A stretch of 23,708 nucleotides of DNA, from assembly GCA_023395735.1 (NCBI GenBank), contig JAEWYI010000008.1, positions 1 through 23,708 of the forward strand, written 5' to 3'. Position 1 is the first letter of the stretch. The number at the start of each line of letters is the position of its first letter. This DNA is from Cyanobacteria bacterium OH_SFB_17 (GTDB lineage: Bacteria > Cyanobacteriota > Vampirovibrionia > Gastranaerophilales > Gastranaerophilaceae). Below the pieces are notes generated by a model. It ran no database searches, had not been told where the DNA came from, and saw only the letters and a list, made by a program, of their open reading frames with translations. Positions 22,088 to 23,708 of this stretch are shown here, in pieces. Position numbers and translations under genes: made by a program.

Positions 22088-23118
22088 TTTTTGGATTTAT
22101 TTCTAAAGCCTTTGGTTTCTGATATTTCGCGGCCTATGCTTCTAATTTTTCCGCTTATGCATCCTCTGCATTTGTCTGGAGTATCATTTATGCAAATTTT
22201 TCCGGGATAAATCTCGTAGAATTTTCTGTAATCACCCTGTGTAACATTCGGCATAACTACATTTGCACCAGATTGAAGTGCAATCAAACGACCTTTTGGA
22301 TTAAGAGTTTCCATTGCCGTAGTTGCTGGAATGTTTATATCCGGCAACAAAAGTCTGGTTATTGCCATAACCTTTAATGCAAGCTCAAAACTTCCCCCAT
22401 CAGCATCCTTTAAAGGAGTCTGTTCATGAGGAATAAAAGGTCCTATCCCAATCATATCAGCATTTATTGATTTAAAAAATAAAATATCATCAGCTAAAGA
22501 TTCAAGTGTTTGGTCAGGAAGCCCCACAAGACAACCAGAGCCGACTTCATAACCGAGATCTTTCAAGTCTTTTATGCAGCGCATCCTATTTTGCCAATCC
22601 ATACCAGGATCAAAACGGTTATACAAATTCTTGTCGGTTGTCTCAATTCTTATTAAAAACCTATCTGCGCCTGAATTTTTGTATTCACTGTATTCTTCAA
22701 AAGTTTTTTCTCCTATGCTGAGTGTCACCGCTAAATCAAGTTTTTTTATTTCTGAAATTATTTTTTTCATCTTATCTACAGTAAAAAAGGCATCTTCACC
22801 TGATTGCAATACAACTGTCTTATAACCCAATTCTTTTGCATGACTTGCAAATGAAATAATCTGTTCAACAGATAATCGATAACGGTTTACATTTTTATTA
22901 TCACGTCTAAGCCCGCAATAATAGCAATTTTGCTTACAATAATTGGAAAATTCAATCAAACCTCTAAGATGAACTTCATCTCCGACATATTTTTTTCGAA
23001 CCCTATCTGCAGCCTTAAAAAGCTCAGAGTCAATCGCAAAATCATATTCCAGCAAAGAAATAATTTCGCTTTTAGACAAATTATGCTCTGTTTCTGCTTT
23101 TTGAATAATTTTTTCCAT
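22084..23118 (-). CDS. hydE: [FeFe]-hydrogenase maturase HydE (radical SAM)
   Basis: Radical SAM enzyme that helps build the 2Fe subcluster of [FeFe]-hydrogenase together with HydF and HydG. The SAM cluster motif CX3CX2C is at Cys61, Cys65, Cys68 (CKQNCYYCG), followed by SGED and the SIGE strand. Near the C-terminus C-x7-C-x2-C (ICINDTPDKCRGC) matches the accessory cluster site described for Thermotoga HydE, which separates it from biotin synthase and PylB. Length 344 is normal. No hydF, hydG or hydrogenase gene is adjacent. The ATG follows an extended -10 (TGA TATAAT) by 6 nt with no ribosome site, so the mRNA is probably leaderless. Presence implies hydrogen metabolism by fermentation. Confidence 0.93.
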   Translation of the reverse strand: MEKIIQKAETEHNLSKSEIISLLEYDFAIDSELFKAADRVRKKYVGDEVHLRGLIEFSNYCKQNCYYCGLRRDNKNVNRYRLSVEQIISFASHAKELGYKTVVLQSGEDAFFTVDKMKKIISEIKKLDLAVTLSIGEKTFEEYSEYKNSGADRFLIRIETTDKNLYNRFDPGMDWQNRMRCIKDLKDLGYEVGSGCLVGLPDQTLESLADDILFFKSINADMIGIGPFIPHEQTPLKDADGGSFELALKVMAITRLLLPDINIPATTAMETLNPKGRLIALQSGANVVMPNVTQGDYRKFYEIYPGKICINDTPDKCRGCISGKIRSIGREISETKGFRNKSKN

Positions 23119-23124
23119 ACTTGA

Positions 23125-23133
23125 ATTATATCA
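23125..23133 (-). promoter_or_regulatory. Extended -10 promoter of hydE, leaderless geometry
   Basis: On the minus strand TGATATAAT, then TCAAGT, then ATG at 23118. The TG-n-TATAAT match is perfect and no -35 is needed. It begins about 20 nt past the terminator of the upstream RNA. Confidence 0.6.
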
Positions 23134-23151
23134 TAACTACAAATATGTCCG

Positions 23152-23186
23152 TATAAAAAAATCCCTTCTCACCTATAATGAGAAGG
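23152..23186 (-). terminator. Intrinsic terminator upstream of hydE
   Basis: Stem CCTTCTCA (23164-23171) / TGAGAAGG (23179-23186) with a 7-nt loop; on the minus strand it is followed by GATTTTTTTAT. It ends a minus-strand transcript that begins to the right, where no protein gene exists. Confidence 0.85.
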
Positions 23187-23448
23187 AATATCCATATATA
23201 AACCGCATAGAAAGATTTTTTTTAAAGTGTAAGTCAGTTGCATTTTAAACCGAACCTGCAATTAGAAAAATCTTGTCGCAACCCCGAAAAAAGTGCTCGG
23301 ATGCCACCAACTTACTCTACTATGATACATTTTTTTTCATAGCTTTTCACCACTCTTTAGAGCGACATTCTACCTGTGTAATAGTCAAAGAGGACTACTA
23401 CTAAAGTATGAGAAAAATTATTGATTATTTTTAGTTGAAAAAATTTTT
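23152..23448 (-). ncRNA. Putative structured non-coding RNA of unknown class
   Basis: About 300 nt with no credible ORF, bounded by a candidate promoter (23455-23483, minus strand) and a strong terminator. Helices on the minus strand include AAGATTTTT/AAAAATCTT (9 bp) enclosing TTGCA/TGCAA, CTATGA/TCATAG, and CCGA/TCGG. GTAAGT and ACTTAC could pair across the molecule. I could not match it to tmRNA, RNase P RNA, SRP RNA or a common riboswitch; 6S RNA is possible but not shown. It ends before the hydE promoter, so it is more likely a free RNA than a riboswitch. The exact 5' end is a guess. Confidence 0.4.
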
Positions 23449-23462
23449 TTTTGTAATATACT
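23435..23462 (+). promoter_or_regulatory. Strong promoter for the second tRNA-mimicking array
   Basis: TTGAAA (23435-23440), 16 nt, TATACT (23457-23462). The transcript would start near 23469 and run through the B units. The leader has two short palindromes, GTTGT/ACAAC (23474-23488) and GGTTA/TAACC (23492-23503). Confidence 0.65.
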
Positions 23463-23483
23463 AAGTATTGTGGTTGTGGACAA
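23455..23483 (-). promoter_or_regulatory. Divergent promoter candidate for the minus-strand RNA
   Basis: On the minus strand TTGTCC (23478-23483), 17 nt, TATATT (23455-23460). Its -10 overlaps the -10 of the plus-strand promoter, so the two transcripts would compete for RNA polymerase. Confidence 0.4.
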
Positions 23484-23511
23484 ACAACTGCGGTTAAATA
23501 ACCTTGGGCGT

Positions 23512-23603
23512 AAGCCAAAACTAAATAACCTTAAGCGGAAGTAGCTCAGTTGCCTGTGAGGTTGCCTCACCCAGTTAGATTAACTCTACCAACTGAGAAA
23601 CAG
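23512..23603 (+). repeat. tRNA-mimicking repeat, unit B1 (glycine-like)
   Basis: A 92-nt unit: spacer AAGCCAAAACTAAATAACCT, then GCGGAAGTAGCTCAGTTG (23535-23552), the standard 5' end and D-arm start of many glycine tRNAs. Hairpin GTGAGG/CCTCAC (23556-23570) follows, then GTTAGA (23574-23579), TCTACC (23585-23590) and CAACTGAG (ends 23597). CTCTACCAACTGAG (23584-23597) is the reverse complement of the tRNA D-arm CTCAGTTGGTAGAG. CTCAGTTG pairs with CAACTGAG to close a three-way junction. It is not a tRNA: no anticodon arm, T-arm or 3' acceptor strand. Confidence 0.85.
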
Positions 23604-23695
23604 AAGCCAAAACTAAATAACCTAAGCGGAAGTAGCTCAGTTGCCAGTGAGGTCGCCTCACCCAGTTAGATTAAACTCTACCAACTGAGAAACAG
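23604..23695 (+). repeat. tRNA-mimicking repeat, unit B2 (glycine-like)
   Basis: Second 92-nt unit, differing from B1 by two substitutions and two single-base indels. The changes avoid the stems: the P2 loop changes from TTG to TCG, and one extra A falls between GTTAGA (23665-23670) and TCTACC (23677-23682). The tRNA-like and antisense arms are unchanged. Confidence 0.85.
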
Positions 23696-23708
23696 AAGCC
23701 AAAACTAA
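23696..23708 (+). repeat. Start of a third B-array spacer, cut by the window end
   Basis: AAGCCAAAACTAA repeats the first 13 nt of the B spacer at exactly 92 nt from the previous copy. A third unit or a real tRNA gene should follow outside the window. Confidence 0.75.

Noticed and set aside
23152..23448. tmRNA, RNase P RNA, SRP RNA or SAM/TPP riboswitch
   Set aside because: None of the conserved cores (tmRNA tRNA-like ends, RNase P P4 GAGGAAAGTCC, the SRP GGAAGCAGC-type loop, riboswitch cores) is found on either strand, so it is left as an unknown RNA.
23512..23708. Intact glycine tRNA genes in the B units
   Set aside because: Only the first 18 nt match a tRNA; the sequence then turns into a hairpin and an antisense D-arm. 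No anticodon loop, T-loop or 3' acceptor strand.

Overview
The window looks like chromosomal DNA of an AT-rich, uncultured gut-type member of the non-photosynthetic Cyanobacteriota (Melainabacteria/Vampirovibrionia, probably Gastranaerophilales). This is an inference from gene content: a Ycf23 protein (a cyanobacterial/plastid family), a HydE [FeFe]-hydrogenase maturase, a two-subunit transketolase, FtsEX, and lineage-type orphan proteins with short N-terminal motifs. Most of the window is ordinary housekeeping sequence with short intergenic gaps. No phage, insertion sequence, transposase or CRISPR array is visible.

Layout. 1-3316 (+): the 3' part of a YbiT-type ABC-F ATPase, then a DEAD-box RNA helicase with an RGS/K-rich tail. 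3442-4665 (-): a C-terminal processing protease, with facing terminators between it and the helicase. 4844-5634 (+): a 40-residue protein and a 219-residue protein whose N-terminus is its paralogue. 5640-6346 (+): promoters, two tandem 111-bp tRNA-mimicking repeat units, tRNA-Leu(UAA) and a terminator. 6345-6647 (-): a small membrane protein. 6766-9011 (+): UDP-xylose synthase and UDP-glucose dehydrogenase, which together take UDP-glucose to UDP-xylose. 9024-12426 (-): DNA polymerase III delta', an untracked 42-residue ORF, an M16 peptidase and Ycf23. 12624-13642 (+): a PDZ-less HtrA-like protease and a zinc-ribbon protein. 13718-14266 (-): an isochorismatase-fold hydrolase. 14387-15031 (+): an orphan protein. 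15023-21227 (-): a tight seven-gene operon, wecG-like, tktN, tktC, ftsE, ftsX, HDOD, degenerate REC-GGDEF. 21341-22087 (+): a lytic transglycosylase with a Phe/Gly/Asn-rich N-terminus and an EF-hand. 22084-23118 (-): hydE. 23152-23448 (-): a putative structured RNA ending in a terminator. 23435-23708 (+): a strong promoter and a second tandem tRNA-mimicking array that runs off the window.

The most unusual content is the pair of tRNA-mimicking arrays. In both, each unit begins with a sense copy of a tRNA 5' end (leucine type at 5.8-6.0 kb, probably glycine type at 23.5-23.7 kb). A hairpin follows, then a conserved GTTAGA...TCTACC element that runs into the reverse complement of the same tRNA's D-arm. 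The last leucine unit carries 20 nt perfectly complementary to the tRNA-Leu gene 36 nt downstream. The other leucine unit differs by paired changes that match a different leucine-type D-stem. I know of no described family with this architecture. It may be a tRNA-leader regulatory RNA or a tRNA-derived selfish/palindromic repeat.

Two further themes are three genes with TATAAT exactly 6 nt before an ATGGAA start and no Shine-Dalgarno (putative leaderless mRNAs), and several enzyme domains that look catalytically dead (the second ABC-F nucleotide-binding domain, and the REC and GGDEF domains).
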